Counted from the stretch's first letter, positions 1-7,628 are shown. The stretch is DNA of 8,181 nt from an uncultured Oscillospiraceae bacterium (GCA_902461995.1 CABQAA010000084.1:1-8181); one strand, 5' to 3'. Notes: generated by a model from the sequence alone, not told the origin. Program-made: numbers and translations.

Positions 1-438
1 ACCGCCGGCCTCTTTCCGGATCGACGTTACCGGGCAGTCCGTCCATTCCTTCCCTCCGGCAGCAGATAGGGCCAGGCGCAGGCAGTCGAGCACAGCCGAA
101 GCCTGGGCGGTCCGGGGATAGACCCGCCCGCTCTCCCGCACCTCGCAGGCAAGGCCGATATGTTCAAAAAAATCCACAGCTGTCTGCGGGCCACATCCTT
201 CCAGAGCGGAGCGGACAAAAGCCGCGGCCCCCTCTCCGTGATAGTGTACGGGAGAAGCGGACAAATTTGTCAAGTTGCAGGTACCGTTACCGGTCGCCAG
301 GAGCTTTTTCCCCACCCGCGGCGCCTTTTCCATCAAGGCCGTCCGCGCTCCGGCCCGCGCGCAGAGGACCGCCGCGGCAAGTCCTGCCGCACCGCCTCCC
401 ACAATGGCGATATCCGTATTCATAACCGGCTGTTCCAT
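1..438 (-). CDS. BaiN/HI0933-family FAD-dependent oxidoreductase (N-terminal part, gene cut by the left edge)
   Basis: The first 146 codons are present; the frame is open to base 1, and family members are about 400 aa. An N-terminal Rossmann FAD-binding motif is visible at residues 9-21 (DIAIVGGGAAGLA). The family signature follows at about residues 43-58 (GKKLLATGNGTCNLTN, matching the G-K/R-K-x-L-x-S/T-G-x-G-x-C-N-x-T-N pattern), and an ESGRVYPRT segment lies at 102-110. Known relatives are the YhiN/HI0933 flavoproteins and the protein named BaiN, linked to bile-acid dehydroxylation in Clostridium scindens. The physiological substrate is unknown for most members, so no pathway is assigned. 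I chose the ATG at 438 because GGGAG lies about 10 nt upstream. An in-frame ATG at 423 is just before the Rossmann strand but has no site. A GTG at 450 abuts the GGGAGA and is too close. It is transcribed divergently from the Ca2+-ATPase. Confidence 0.88.
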   Translation of the reverse strand, partial: MEQPVMNTDIAIVGGGAAGLAAAVLCARAGARTALMEKAPRVGKKLLATGNGTCNLTNLSASPVHYHGEGAAAFVRSALEGCGPQTAVDFFEHIGLACEVRESGRVYPRTAQASAVLDCLRLALSAAGGKEWTDCPVTSIRKEAGG

Positions 439-469
439 CGGTTTGTCCACTCTCCCGTCTATTTGTCCC

Positions 470-499
470 AGTATACCCCACCCGTTTCCTATCCGTCAA
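470..499 (-). promoter_or_regulatory. Promoter of the BaiN-family gene
   Basis: Read on the minus strand, TTGACG (499-494, 5/6 match to the -35 consensus) is followed after 18 bp by TATACT (475-470, 5/6 match to -10). The predicted transcript start is near 463, giving a leader of about 25 nt with GGGAGAG ahead of the ATG at 438. This is sequence match only. Confidence 0.6.
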
Positions 500-519
500 G
501 AAAGGCGAGATGGAAACTC

Positions 520-548
520 TTTGCATTTTTTGGTTTTTGCAGTATAAT
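520..548 (+). promoter_or_regulatory. Promoter of the Ca2+-ATPase / trhA / alcohol dehydrogenase unit
   Basis: A perfect -10 hexamer TATAAT lies at 543-548. A weaker -35 (TTTGCA, 520-525, 4/6) is 17 bp upstream, and the spacer is T-rich. The predicted start is near 555, leaving a leader of about 38 nt. The -35 boxes of this and the divergent promoter are about 20 bp apart, so a single bound regulator could affect both. Confidence 0.6.
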
Positions 549-592
549 ACTCTCTGTGTAATAAGGTTTTTAGAAATAAAGGAGGGTCCTCG

Positions 593-3283
593 GTGATCTG
601 GTACAGCGACAAGCTGGATGACGCGGTCCGGGAACTGAACACGAATCTGGAGACCGGACTGTCAGACGGAGAGGCGGCCATACGCCTGCAGGAGCATGGC
701 GCCAACAAATTAAGTGAAAAAAAGCCCCGCACATTTTTCCAGCGCTTTATTGAGCAGATGAAGGACGTCATGGTCATTATCCTGATCATTGCGGCCGTTG
801 TCTCCCTGGGTCTGAGCATTTACAATTTTACGAAGGGCGCGGAGGCCGACTGGATCGAGCCGATCGTGATTGTTCTTATCGTGATCGTCAACGCCCTGCT
901 CGGCGTCATTCAGGAAAGCAAAGCGGAAGCGGCGCTCGAGGCACTGAAAAACATGTCCTCTCCCTCTGCCAAAGTTTTGCGGGATGGGGAAATTCGGACG
1001 ATTTCTTCTACCGATCTCGTGCCGGGCGACATCGTCGACATCGAGGCGGGCGATCTGGTACCGGCTGACTGCCGGCTGATCTCGTCGGCCAGCTTCAAAT
1101 GCGATGAATCGGCTCTGACCGGGGAATCCGTTCCGGTTGAGAAAAATGCCTCCGCCGAAGTGGCCGATATCGCCTCTCTCGGCGACCGCCTCAACATGGC
1201 TTATTCCGGCTGCGCGGTTTCCTATGGCCGGGCCCGCGCCCTGGTGGTTGAAACCGGGATGCACACCGAAATGGGCAAAATCGCCACCATGCTGGAAAAT
1301 GAGGACGAAGCCGCGACCCCGCTCCAGAATCGTCTGGCCCATCTCGGCAAAACTCTCGGTTTTCTGGCGCTCGGTATCTGCGCCGTCATCTTTATTGTCG
1401 GTCTGATCGACCGCCTCCCGGTCATCGACATGTTCATGACCGCTGTGTCTCTGGCTGTCGCGGCCATTCCGGAGGGTCTGCCCGCCATCGTCACCATCGT
1501 GCTCGCCATCGGGGTGCAGCGGATGGTGGCCAAAAACGCAATTATCCGCCGTCTGCCCGCGGTCGAAACTCTGGGCAGCGCATCGGTTATCTGCTCGGAT
1601 AAGACCGGCACCCTCACCCAGAACCGCATGACCCTCACCCGCCTTTTCTGCGGCGGACATATAATCGACGATTTGGAATCTCCCCTGCCCGAAGGGGCGC
1701 TGGCCCTCGTCCGGCTGGCGGCGCTCTGCACCGACGGCACCGTCCAGATAAAGGACGGCCGGGAGGTACACATCGGCGATCCGACCGAAACCGCCATCGT
1801 CGCCTGCGCCTTGCGCCAAGGCCTCGACAAGGCCGATCTGCTCGCGCAGCATCCCCGCATTGGGGAAATTCCCTTCGATTCCGACCGGAAGCTGATGACT
1901 ACCATCCATCTGATCGAGGGGCAGAACGTGGTCGTCGTTAAAGGCGCGCCCGATGTCCTCTTCGAGCGGTGTATATCCGGTCCCGTCGAAGCGGCCGCCG
2001 CGGCCAACGAGGAAATGGGACGGCAGGCACTCCGTGTTCTGGCCGTCGCCTACAAATATGTTGATGATGTGCCGGTTGACTGCCGACCCGAAGAAGTCGA
2101 GCAGGATCTGACCCTTGCGGGCCTCGTCGGCATGATCGATCCGCCCCGGCCCGAAGCCGTCGAGGCTATTCGGGAATGCGATGCGGCCGGTATCCGCACC
2201 GTTATGATCACGGGAGATCACGTCGTCACCGCCTCCGCCATCGCCCGGGAGCTTGGCATTCTGCACGACGACAGCGAGGCTGTCACCGGCTCACAGCTCG
2301 CCGCCATGAGCGACGAGGAGCTGTTCCAAAACATCCGGCATTACCGGGTGTACGCCCGGGTCACGCCGGCGGATAAAATCCGGATCGTCAAGGCCTGGCA
2401 GCAGGCCGGAGAGATCGTCTCCATGACCGGGGACGGCGTCAACGACGCCCCCGCCCTCAAAGCGGCCGACATCGGCTGTGCCATGGGAATCACCGGGACC
2501 GATGTGGCCAAAGGCGCTGCCGACATGACCCTGACCGACGACAACTTCGCCACCATCGTCACGGCCGTCAAGGAAGGGCGCGGGATTTACGACAACATCC
2601 GTAAAGCCGTCCAGTTCCTCCTTTCCTGCAACCTGGGCGAGATTCTTACGGTGTTCCTGTCCATGCTGCTGTGGCGGGAAACCCCTCTCATGCCGGTCCA
2701 GCTGCTCTGGATCAATCTTGTCACCGACAGCCTGCCCGCTTTGGCGCTCGGCATGGAACCGGTGGAAAAAGATGTGATGCGGCGCAAACCCCGCGCCAAA
2801 ACCGAAAGCCTCTTCGCCCACGCCATGGGTATCCGGGCGGGATTGCAGGGCGCTCTGATCGGCCTGCTCTCTCTGATTGCCTACGCGATCGGCTCCCGGT
2901 TTCTGCATCCGGCCGGTGAGGGATTCTTCGGCTGTCTCTTCGCCACCCCCACCCATTCGAACATCGTGCTGGGGGAAACCATGGCCTTTGCGGTCCTGGC
3001 GATTTCCCAGCTCGTCCACGCGTTCAACGTCCGTTCCTCTCATTCTCTGTTCCGGGCGGGCTTCCACACCAATCTCTATATGGTCGGGGCGTTTGCCGTC
3101 TCCCTCCTGCTGATGCTGGTCGTCCTGTTCATCCCGGTTTTGCAGGGTGTGTTTGAAGTCACCTCTCTGAGCATCGCCGCCTGGTGGATCGTCATCGGCT
3201 TGGCTCTGGTACCGCTGGTGGTTATGGAGATCGCCAAAGGGATCGGGGCACTCATCCGGCATTTTCGTAAAACCGAGGCGTAA
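593..3283 (+). CDS. P-type (P2A) calcium-transporting ATPase
   Basis: An 896-aa cation pump of the SERCA/PacL class, predicted to export Ca2+ from the cytoplasm using ATP. Domains in order: N-terminal cation-ATPase segment (about 1-55); M1-M2 (about 59-108); actuator domain with TGES at 176-179; M3-M4 with PEGLPA at 293-298; phosphorylation site CSDKTGTLT with Asp336; nucleotide-binding domain with KGAPD at 450-454; hinge TGDGVND at 612-618; M5-M10 (about 672-885). Ca2+-site residues conserved with SERCA are Glu294 (M4), Asn680 and Glu683 (M5), and Asn708, Thr711 and Asp712 (M6). The M8 position equivalent to SERCA Glu908 appears to be Gln806. No long regulatory tail is present, and length is normal for bacterial members. 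The GTG start is fixed by AAAGGAGG (578-585) seven bases upstream and by the usual N-terminus. Substrate is inferred from motifs; Mn2+ transport cannot be excluded. Confidence 0.95.
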   Translation: MIWYSDKLDDAVRELNTNLETGLSDGEAAIRLQEHGANKLSEKKPRTFFQRFIEQMKDVMVIILIIAAVVSLGLSIYNFTKGAEADWIEPIVIVLIVIVNALLGVIQESKAEAALEALKNMSSPSAKVLRDGEIRTISSTDLVPGDIVDIEAGDLVPADCRLISSASFKCDESALTGESVPVEKNASAEVADIASLGDRLNMAYSGCAVSYGRARALVVETGMHTEMGKIATMLENEDEAATPLQNRLAHLGKTLGFLALGICAVIFIVGLIDRLPVIDMFMTAVSLAVAAIPEGLPAIVTIVLAIGVQRMVAKNAIIRRLPAVETLGSASVICSDKTGTLTQNRMTLTRLFCGGHIIDDLESPLPEGALALVRLAALCTDGTVQIKDGREVHIGDPTETAIVACALRQGLDKADLLAQHPRIGEIPFDSDRKLMTTIHLIEGQNVVVVKGAPDVLFERCISGPVEAAAAANEEMGRQALRVLAVAYKYVDDVPVDCRPEEVEQDLTLAGLVGMIDPPRPEAVEAIRECDAAGIRTVMITGDHVVTASAIARELGILHDDSEAVTGSQLAAMSDEELFQNIRHYRVYARVTPADKIRIVKAWQQAGEIVSMTGDGVNDAPALKAADIGCAMGITGTDVAKGAADMTLTDDNFATIVTAVKEGRGIYDNIRKAVQFLLSCNLGEILTVFLSMLLWRETPLMPVQLLWINLVTDSLPALALGMEPVEKDVMRRKPRAKTESLFAHAMGIRAGLQGALIGLLSLIAYAIGSRFLHPAGEGFFGCLFATPTHSNIVLGETMAFAVLAISQLVHAFNVRSSHSLFRAGFHTNLYMVGAFAVSLLLMLVVLFIPVLQGVFEVTSLSIAAWWIVIGLALVPLVVMEIAKGIGALIRHFRKTEA

Positions 3284-3308
3284 TCACCTCCCGGAAAGGG
3301 GTCCTATC

Positions 3309-3962
3309 ATGTCCGCCAATCCCGAAAAACCGAAAAGCACCCCATTTTACACTCTTGGGGAAGAGATCACCAATTCCATCACCCACGGCATCGGCGCGGG
3401 CATGGCCATCGCCGGCATGGTGGTCCTGTTGGTGCAGTCAAAGGACGCTTGGCAGGCGGTCAGCTCCGCTATCTACGGTTCGAGCATGATCTTTCTTTTT
3501 CTCATGTCCTGTCTGTATCACGCCTTGACCAATCCCACGGCAAAAAAGGTGTTCCGTGTATTCGACCACACCTCCATCTTTTTCCTCATCGCCGGAACCT
3601 ACACCCCTTTCACCCTCGTCACGCTGCAGGGCTGGGTGGGCTGGACGGTATTCGGCGTGGTCTGGGGCGTGGCTGTTCTCGGCATCGTCCTGAATTCGAT
3701 CAGCGTCGAACGGTTTAAGAAGATCTCCATGGTCGGCTATATCGCGAGCGGCTGGTGCGTCATCGCCGCCATTGTGCCACTGGTGCAGCGCATGGAGCTG
3801 CCCGGGGTGGTCCTGCTCATCCTTGGCGGGGTGTTCTACACCGCTGGTATCCTGTTCTACCGCAAAAAGGGCGTCCGGTTCATGCACGCTTTCTGGCATT
3901 TATTTGTCCTGGCTGGTGCCGTCCTCCACTATTTCTGTATTCTGTTTTATGTGGTGGGATAA
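3309..3962 (+). CDS. trhA: Hemolysin III / PAQR-family membrane protein (TrhA type)
   Basis: A 217-aa integral membrane protein with seven predicted helices (roughly 28-43, 52-72, 85-105, 110-130, 139-158, 163-184, 193-216). Family motifs seen are E-x2-N-x3-H-G-I-G (Glu19, Asn22, His26), S-x3-Y-H ending at His71, F-D-H-T-S (Asp86) followed by IAGTYTPF, and H-x3-H (His193, His197) with His207 after it. By comparison with adiponectin receptors, His71, His193 and His197 are the likely metal ligands. The family is annotated as hemolysin III from early work. Bacterial members are now named TrhA for a role in membrane homeostasis; a haemolytic role should not be assumed. It starts 25 bp after the ATPase stop, with AAGGGG at 3296-3301 as ribosome binding site and no terminator between, so it is probably cotranscribed. 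The enzymatic activity, if any, is unknown. Confidence 0.93.
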   Translation: MSANPEKPKSTPFYTLGEEITNSITHGIGAGMAIAGMVVLLVQSKDAWQAVSSAIYGSSMIFLFLMSCLYHALTNPTAKKVFRVFDHTSIFFLIAGTYTPFTLVTLQGWVGWTVFGVVWGVAVLGIVLNSISVERFKKISMVGYIASGWCVIAAIVPLVQRMELPGVVLLILGGVFYTAGILFYRKKGVRFMHAFWHLFVLAGAVLHYFCILFYVVG

Positions 3963-3982
3963 ATTGAAAGGCGGGAATCATC

Positions 3983-5146
3983 ATGCTGAACTTTGAATTC
4001 TACAATCCGGCGCGCATTCTCTTCGGCAAAGGGATGGAGGAGCAGGTCGGCAAACGGATGGCCGCGCTCGGTCATCGTGTGCTGTTCGTCTACGGCGGCG
4101 GTTCCATCAAACGCAGCGGTCTGTACGACGCGGTCCTCGCCTGCCTCGCGGAAGAGGGGATCAACGTGACCGAGCTGTCCGGTGTGCAGCCGAATCCCCG
4201 TCTCGGTTTGGTGCGGGAGGGCATCCGTCTCTGCCGCGAAAACCGGATCGACGCCGTTCTGGCTGTGGGCGGCGGCAGTGTCATCGACACCGCTAAGGCC
4301 ATTGCGGCGGGCGCGGTTACCGACGGCGACGTCTGGGATTTCTTTGAAGGCCGGGCCCGTGTGGAAGCCGCCCTGCCCATCGGGGTGATCCTGACCATCC
4401 CCGCGGCGGGCAGCGAATCGAGCGACAGCTGCGTCATCACCAAGGAGGAAGGCCAGCTCAAGCGCCATTTCGGCGGCGAGCCCCTCATCCCCCGCTTCGC
4501 GATTCTGAATCCCGCCTTCACCTGCACCCTGCCCGCGTATCAGACGGCCTGCGGCGCTACCGATATCCTCGCCCACCTCATGGAGCGGTATTTTACCCGG
4601 GTGGATCATGTGGATTTCACCGACCGGCTGCTGGAAGCCTCCATGCGCACCATCATCAACTACACGCCCCTGGCCCTGGAGCATCCGGACGACTACAATG
4701 TCCGGGCCGAGCTGATGTGGGCCGGCACCGTTGCGCATAACAACCTGCTCAACACCGGCCGGATCGGGGACTGGGGCTCCCACCAGATCGAACACGAGCT
4801 CAGCGCGATCTACGACATCGCCCACGGCGCGGGGCTGGCCATCGTTTTCCCGGCCTGGATGAAATATGTGTATCACGCCGACCTTTCCCGTTTCGTCCAG
4901 TTTGCGGTGCGGGTATTCGGGGTGGATTTGGCGTTCGGAGATCCCGAGGCAATCGTACAGCAGGGTATCCGGAAGCTGGAAGACTATCTGCGGTCCATCG
5001 GCATGCCGGTCCGGCTGCGAGAGGCAGGTATCGACGACAGCCGTCTGGCCGAAATGGCAGAAAAATGCTGTGCGAACGGTCCACAGGGAGAATTTATGAA
5101 ACTGCACGCCAAAGACGTGTACGCCATTTATCAACTGGCGCTGTAA
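3983..5146 (+). CDS. Iron-containing alcohol dehydrogenase, YqhD/BdhA type (NAD(P)H-dependent aldehyde/butanol dehydrogenase)
   Basis: A 387-aa group III alcohol dehydrogenase, predicted to reduce aldehydes (for example butyraldehyde or other reactive aldehydes) to alcohols in the cytoplasm. The N-terminal dinucleotide-binding half shows YGGGSIKRSGLYD at about 37-49 and AVGGGSVIDTAKA at 94-106. The C-terminal metal-binding half has Asp194, His198, His267 and His281, the same numbering as the metal ligands of E. coli YqhD; His271 in SHQIEHELSA is also conserved. The length matches YqhD (387 aa). The GGGS-I-K-R loop resembles NADPH-preferring members, but cofactor choice is inference. It starts 20 bp after trhA, with AAAGGCGGG at 3967-3975 seven bases from the ATG, and is the last gene before a strong terminator. 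In anaerobic Firmicutes such enzymes serve fermentative redox balance or aldehyde detoxification; its link to the two membrane genes is unclear. Confidence 0.93.
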   Translation: MLNFEFYNPARILFGKGMEEQVGKRMAALGHRVLFVYGGGSIKRSGLYDAVLACLAEEGINVTELSGVQPNPRLGLVREGIRLCRENRIDAVLAVGGGSVIDTAKAIAAGAVTDGDVWDFFEGRARVEAALPIGVILTIPAAGSESSDSCVITKEEGQLKRHFGGEPLIPRFAILNPAFTCTLPAYQTACGATDILAHLMERYFTRVDHVDFTDRLLEASMRTIINYTPLALEHPDDYNVRAELMWAGTVAHNNLLNTGRIGDWGSHQIEHELSAIYDIAHGAGLAIVFPAWMKYVYHADLSRFVQFAVRVFGVDLAFGDPEAIVQQGIRKLEDYLRSIGMPVRLREAGIDDSRLAEMAEKCCANGPQGEFMKLHAKDVYAIYQLAL

Positions 5147-5152
5147 CAATCG

Positions 5153-5190
5153 AAAAAAGACGCCGCGGAAGATTCCGCGGCGTCTTTTTT
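5153..5190 (+). terminator. Intrinsic terminator of the ATPase-trhA-ADH unit
   Basis: A perfect 12-bp stem (GACGCCGCGGAA at 5159-5170 and its complement at 5173-5184) is followed by six T (5185-5190) and preceded by six A (5153-5158). With a 4-nt loop the effective stem is 11 bp. It begins 6 bp after the stop codon. The flanking A and T tracts could extend pairing or let it work from the other side, but no gene converges here. Confidence 0.93.
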
Positions 5191-5234
5191 ATCCCAACAA
5201 CAAACCGAGACCAGCGGTTCCCATAACCAAACGC

Positions 5235-5263
5235 TTGCTATTCGGACAATCCTTGTTTACCAT
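5235..5263 (+). promoter_or_regulatory. Possible promoter of the DUF4434 gene (weak)
   Basis: TTGCTA (5235-5240) and TACCAT (5258-5263) are 17 bp apart, each about 4/6 to consensus. TATAGA at 5268-5273 is an alternative -10 without a good -35. A promoter must lie between the terminator ending at 5190 and the start at 5307, but the exact hexamers are uncertain. Confidence 0.25.
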
Positions 5264-5306
5264 AACCTATAGAACCTTTTATTTCAGTATCAAGGAGGAA
5301 GTCGGT

Positions 5307-7127
5307 ATGAAGATCAATCAGATTACACGGGCCGCAGCCCTCGCGGCGATCGCCGCCGTCATAAGCCTGGCGGCGTCCCCGGCAACCCTTATCCCGATGT
5401 CCGCCGCTGTGACGCCTTTCCCCGGCAGTGCAGTATCCTCCCCTGCTGACATCCCGCATACGGCGCCATCGGTGCCGGACACCGCGGATCCTTCGTCGGC
5501 GTCCTCGGTATCCGACCCGTGGACCACGGTCACCTCGCCGGAAACTTCGCCGTCCCTGCCGGGTCCGGACGACACGTCCGTTCCCGGAGCCACGGTGACT
5601 GATCCGCCCGCATCGAATAGCCTGCCGGATGCCCGGGTATCCGGCATCTTCATCGCCCCCGAGCTGACCTCCGACGCCACACAGGAGGAATGGAACACGG
5701 CTGTCTCCGCCATGGGCGCCGTCGGCATCGACACTCTGATCGTGCAGTATTGTCTGCAGACCGATCCTCAGAACGGCAGACAGGCCTATTTTCCCTATTC
5801 CGCCAGTGATACGACCGCCGGCGCCGCCAATCACCCGCTGCGCCGCCATCAGATCGGCTACATCCTCTCGGCCGCAAAGGAGGCGGGTATGACGGTCTAT
5901 CTCGGCCTGCAGCTCGCCGAAAACGAATGGTTCAACCAGAACCTGTATCGCAGCGCCGCCTGGCTGGGCAGCCAAAAACAGCTCTCCCTGAACCTGGCGA
6001 ATGAGCTGTGGCAGGTCTTCGGCGACACCTACGGCAGTGTGATCGCGGGATGGTATCTGCCCTTTGAATTCGAATCCTCGGCGGAATACTATTATGAGGA
6101 CGCCGCCTGCACCATTCCCCACGACTATTTCCCGCAGCTCGCCTCGTCTTATTACAATCCGCTGACAACCGCGCTGAAAAGCCACAACGGTTACGGCTCC
6201 AAATCGATTATGATATCTCCCCTAATGTATTGGGCCGACGATAAAGCCGCCTGGAGCCGTCATCTGACCACCGTGCTGACGGATGCGAAAATTGATATCG
6301 TCGTTCCGCAGGACGGCATCGGATTCGGCACCCAGACTCACGACACGATCGGCGATTGGTACCGCGTTACCAGAGCCGCTGTGAACGCCCTCAACACGGG
6401 GCGGAACCAGCCAGTTGCGCTCTGGGGCAACTGTGAAAACTACGCTCGTCTGCGCAATCCAAATGAAACCGATCCGATCGAACGCATCAAGCCCATGGCA
6501 ATCGGCAAGTTTATCGACAGCCTGAACATCGTCCGGCCATATGTGGATGCTCTCGTCACCTTCAGCATCCACCGCTGGAGCACGGCATTCGAATCCGACC
6601 GGGCGCTGGGTGTTAACCAGTCCTATTACGACGCCTACAAGCGCTATGTGACCACCGGCGAGCGAAGTGCCAGCAAAACCGACGGCTATTATGTCCATAT
6701 CCGGCCCGCGCAGGGGCAGACCCTGATTTTCAACCCGTATGCGAACGCCGGACTGACCGACGGGCTGGCCGGAGACAGCCGCGACTGGGGCCTCTATAAG
6801 GGTATCTCCTCCCCCGGCAATCAGCCTTTTGTCCTGGAAATCCGGTTCGACGATCCGATACTCCTCTCCGGGATCACAACCGGATTTCTGGAGGAGGGCA
6901 GCGCCGGCATCGCCCTGCCCGGACAGGTGACATACGAATATATGGTCCGCTCGGGCAGTCAGGATCAGATTCTGACCTACACGACCCTCTCGACCGTCGT
7001 CCCGTCAGGCTCGGGCACCGTCGCATCATCGGCCGCACCGGCGGTACCCTGCACCGCCGACGGCATCCGCATCACCATCACGCCCGGCGGCGAATGGACC
7101 TTTATTGACGACATTTGGGTCATTTAA
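5307..7127 (+). CDS. Secreted DUF4434-domain protein, glycosidase-like, with C-terminal beta-sandwich domain
   Basis: A 606-aa secreted protein. Residues 1-34 form a Sec signal peptide (basic MKINQITR, hydrophobic 9-29, likely cleavage near SAA at 32-34; no lipobox cysteine). Residues 35-110 are a low-complexity Ser/Thr/Pro/Asp linker. Residues about 111-450 resemble DUF4434, a TIM-barrel fold related to glycoside hydrolases. It starts VSGIFIAPEL and continues with W-Y-L-P-F-E (Glu255 ends WYLPFEFE-like strand; Glu253/255 are candidate acids), V-P-Q-D-G-I-G (Asp336) and W-G-N-C-E-N-Y (Glu377). Residues about 460-606 (LTDG, then DWGLYKG, VLEIRF, GFLEEG) resemble the F5/8-like ligand-binding modules of beta-hexosaminidase-type enzymes. 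Activity and substrate are not known; carbohydrate binding or cleavage outside the cell is inference. The start is the ATG at 5307, with AAGGAGG at 5292-5298 eight bases upstream. It is flanked by terminators on both sides, so it is monocistronic. Confidence 0.85.
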   Translation: MKINQITRAAALAAIAAVISLAASPATLIPMSAAVTPFPGSAVSSPADIPHTAPSVPDTADPSSASSVSDPWTTVTSPETSPSLPGPDDTSVPGATVTDPPASNSLPDARVSGIFIAPELTSDATQEEWNTAVSAMGAVGIDTLIVQYCLQTDPQNGRQAYFPYSASDTTAGAANHPLRRHQIGYILSAAKEAGMTVYLGLQLAENEWFNQNLYRSAAWLGSQKQLSLNLANELWQVFGDTYGSVIAGWYLPFEFESSAEYYYEDAACTIPHDYFPQLASSYYNPLTTALKSHNGYGSKSIMISPLMYWADDKAAWSRHLTTVLTDAKIDIVVPQDGIGFGTQTHDTIGDWYRVTRAAVNALNTGRNQPVALWGNCENYARLRNPNETDPIERIKPMAIGKFIDSLNIVRPYVDALVTFSIHRWSTAFESDRALGVNQSYYDAYKRYVTTGERSASKTDGYYVHIRPAQGQTLIFNPYANAGLTDGLAGDSRDWGLYKGISSPGNQPFVLEIRFDDPILLSGITTGFLEEGSAGIALPGQVTYEYMVRSGSQDQILTYTTLSTVVPSGSGTVASSAAPAVPCTADGIRITITPGGEWTFIDDIWVI

Positions 7128-7133
7128 AGCATA

Positions 7134-7178
7134 CAAAAAGGCCGGGAATTGGTTTCTCCATTCCCGGCCCCTGTTTTT
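7134..7178. terminator. Bidirectional intrinsic terminator between convergent genes
   Basis: A perfect 10-bp stem, GGCCGGGAAT (7140-7149) with its complement at 7160-7169, encloses a 10-nt loop. The plus-strand product is followed by CCTGTTTTT (T run 7174-7178). On the minus strand the stem is followed directly by TTTTT (complement of 7135-7139). It can therefore stop both the DUF4434 transcript and the convergent VOC transcript. Confidence 0.85.
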
Positions 7179-7184
7179 CCTTGG

Positions 7185-7613
7185 TTATGGCTTCCGGTAC
7201 ATACTCGCATCCCAGGGGATGTTCGGATCGTAGTCCTCGGGGGGACGATGCCCCGGCGCCGTCAGATACCACCACACACCAAACCGGTCGACCACTTCGG
7301 CCGCGCACGGACTCCAGGGCAGCGGCCCCGGCGGCATCCGCACAGTGCCGCCCTCGCTCAGCAGGACGAAAGCCCTTTGTACCTCGTCCTCGCTGTTAAA
7401 ATCGACCCCCAGCTGCACGATGGAGTCTTCCCCATGGCCTTCCGACGCCTCGACGACCGACAGAAATTCCCTTCCGTCTTTACACAACTCGGAATGAAAA
7501 TACGAGCCATCCGGATTCAGAACGTGATAGCCCAATTTCAGACCGAACGCCTCCCGGTAAAGCGCAGCCGCTTCCACGCTGTTACTAACGTACAGGCCTG
7601 TTCCGATTCTCAT
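7185..7613 (-). CDS. VOC (glyoxalase/PhnB-like) superfamily protein
   Basis: A 142-aa single-unit VOC protein built of paired beta-alpha-beta-beta-beta modules. The N-terminal module (about 1-55) shows LYVSNSVEAAALYREAFG and YFHSEL. The C-terminal module (about 65-118) shows a Q-L-G-V-D-F strand, AFVLLSEGG and VVDRFGVWWYL. The R-F-G-V-x-W ending is typical of the PhnB-like branch. Members include glyoxalases, fosfomycin and bleomycin resistance proteins, and many of unknown substrate. I cannot name a reaction, and a full set of metal ligands is not evident. The ATG at 7613 has GGGAG about 7 nt upstream. The gene follows the ribbon-helix-helix regulator by 15 bp on the same strand and ends at the shared terminator, so the two are probably one transcript. 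Confidence 0.85.
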   Translation of the reverse strand: MRIGTGLYVSNSVEAAALYREAFGLKLGYHVLNPDGSYFHSELCKDGREFLSVVEASEGHGEDSIVQLGVDFNSEDEVQRAFVLLSEGGTVRMPPGPLPWSPCAAEVVDRFGVWWYLTAPGHRPPEDYDPNIPWDASMYRKP

Positions 7614-7628
7614 AAGCCCTCTCCCTTG

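Noticed and set aside
260..271. Perfect 12-bp palindrome GACAAATTTGTC inside the flavoprotein gene, with nearby GGACAAA copies
   Set aside because: It lies within conserved coding sequence (N-L-T-N-L-S), far from the promoter; most likely a codon-driven coincidence.
710..2266. Long open frame (518 codons) on the minus strand inside the Ca2+-ATPase gene, with a second at 2291-3262
   Set aside because: The plus strand has a complete, motif-perfect P-type ATPase. These antisense frames come from GC-rich third positions, and their products are low-complexity Gly/Asp/Arg/His-rich with no family resemblance.
3947..5149. 400-codon minus-strand frame opposite the alcohol dehydrogenase
   Set aside because: It is antisense to a gene with all metal and cofactor residues intact, shows no recognisable domain, and would read through the terminator region without a promoter.
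5235..5306. Upstream TTG extension of the DUF4434 protein by 24 residues
   Set aside because: It has no ribosome binding site and would place extra sequence before a clean signal peptide, while the ATG at 5307 has AAGGAGG at the right distance.
5221..7190. CCATAACCAA at 5221-5230 and its complement at 7181-7190, flanking the DUF4434 gene like terminal repeats
   Set aside because: The right copy overlaps the end of the VOC coding sequence, similarity does not extend cleanly, no target duplication or transposase is seen, and many 10-bp matches are expected by chance in 8 kb.
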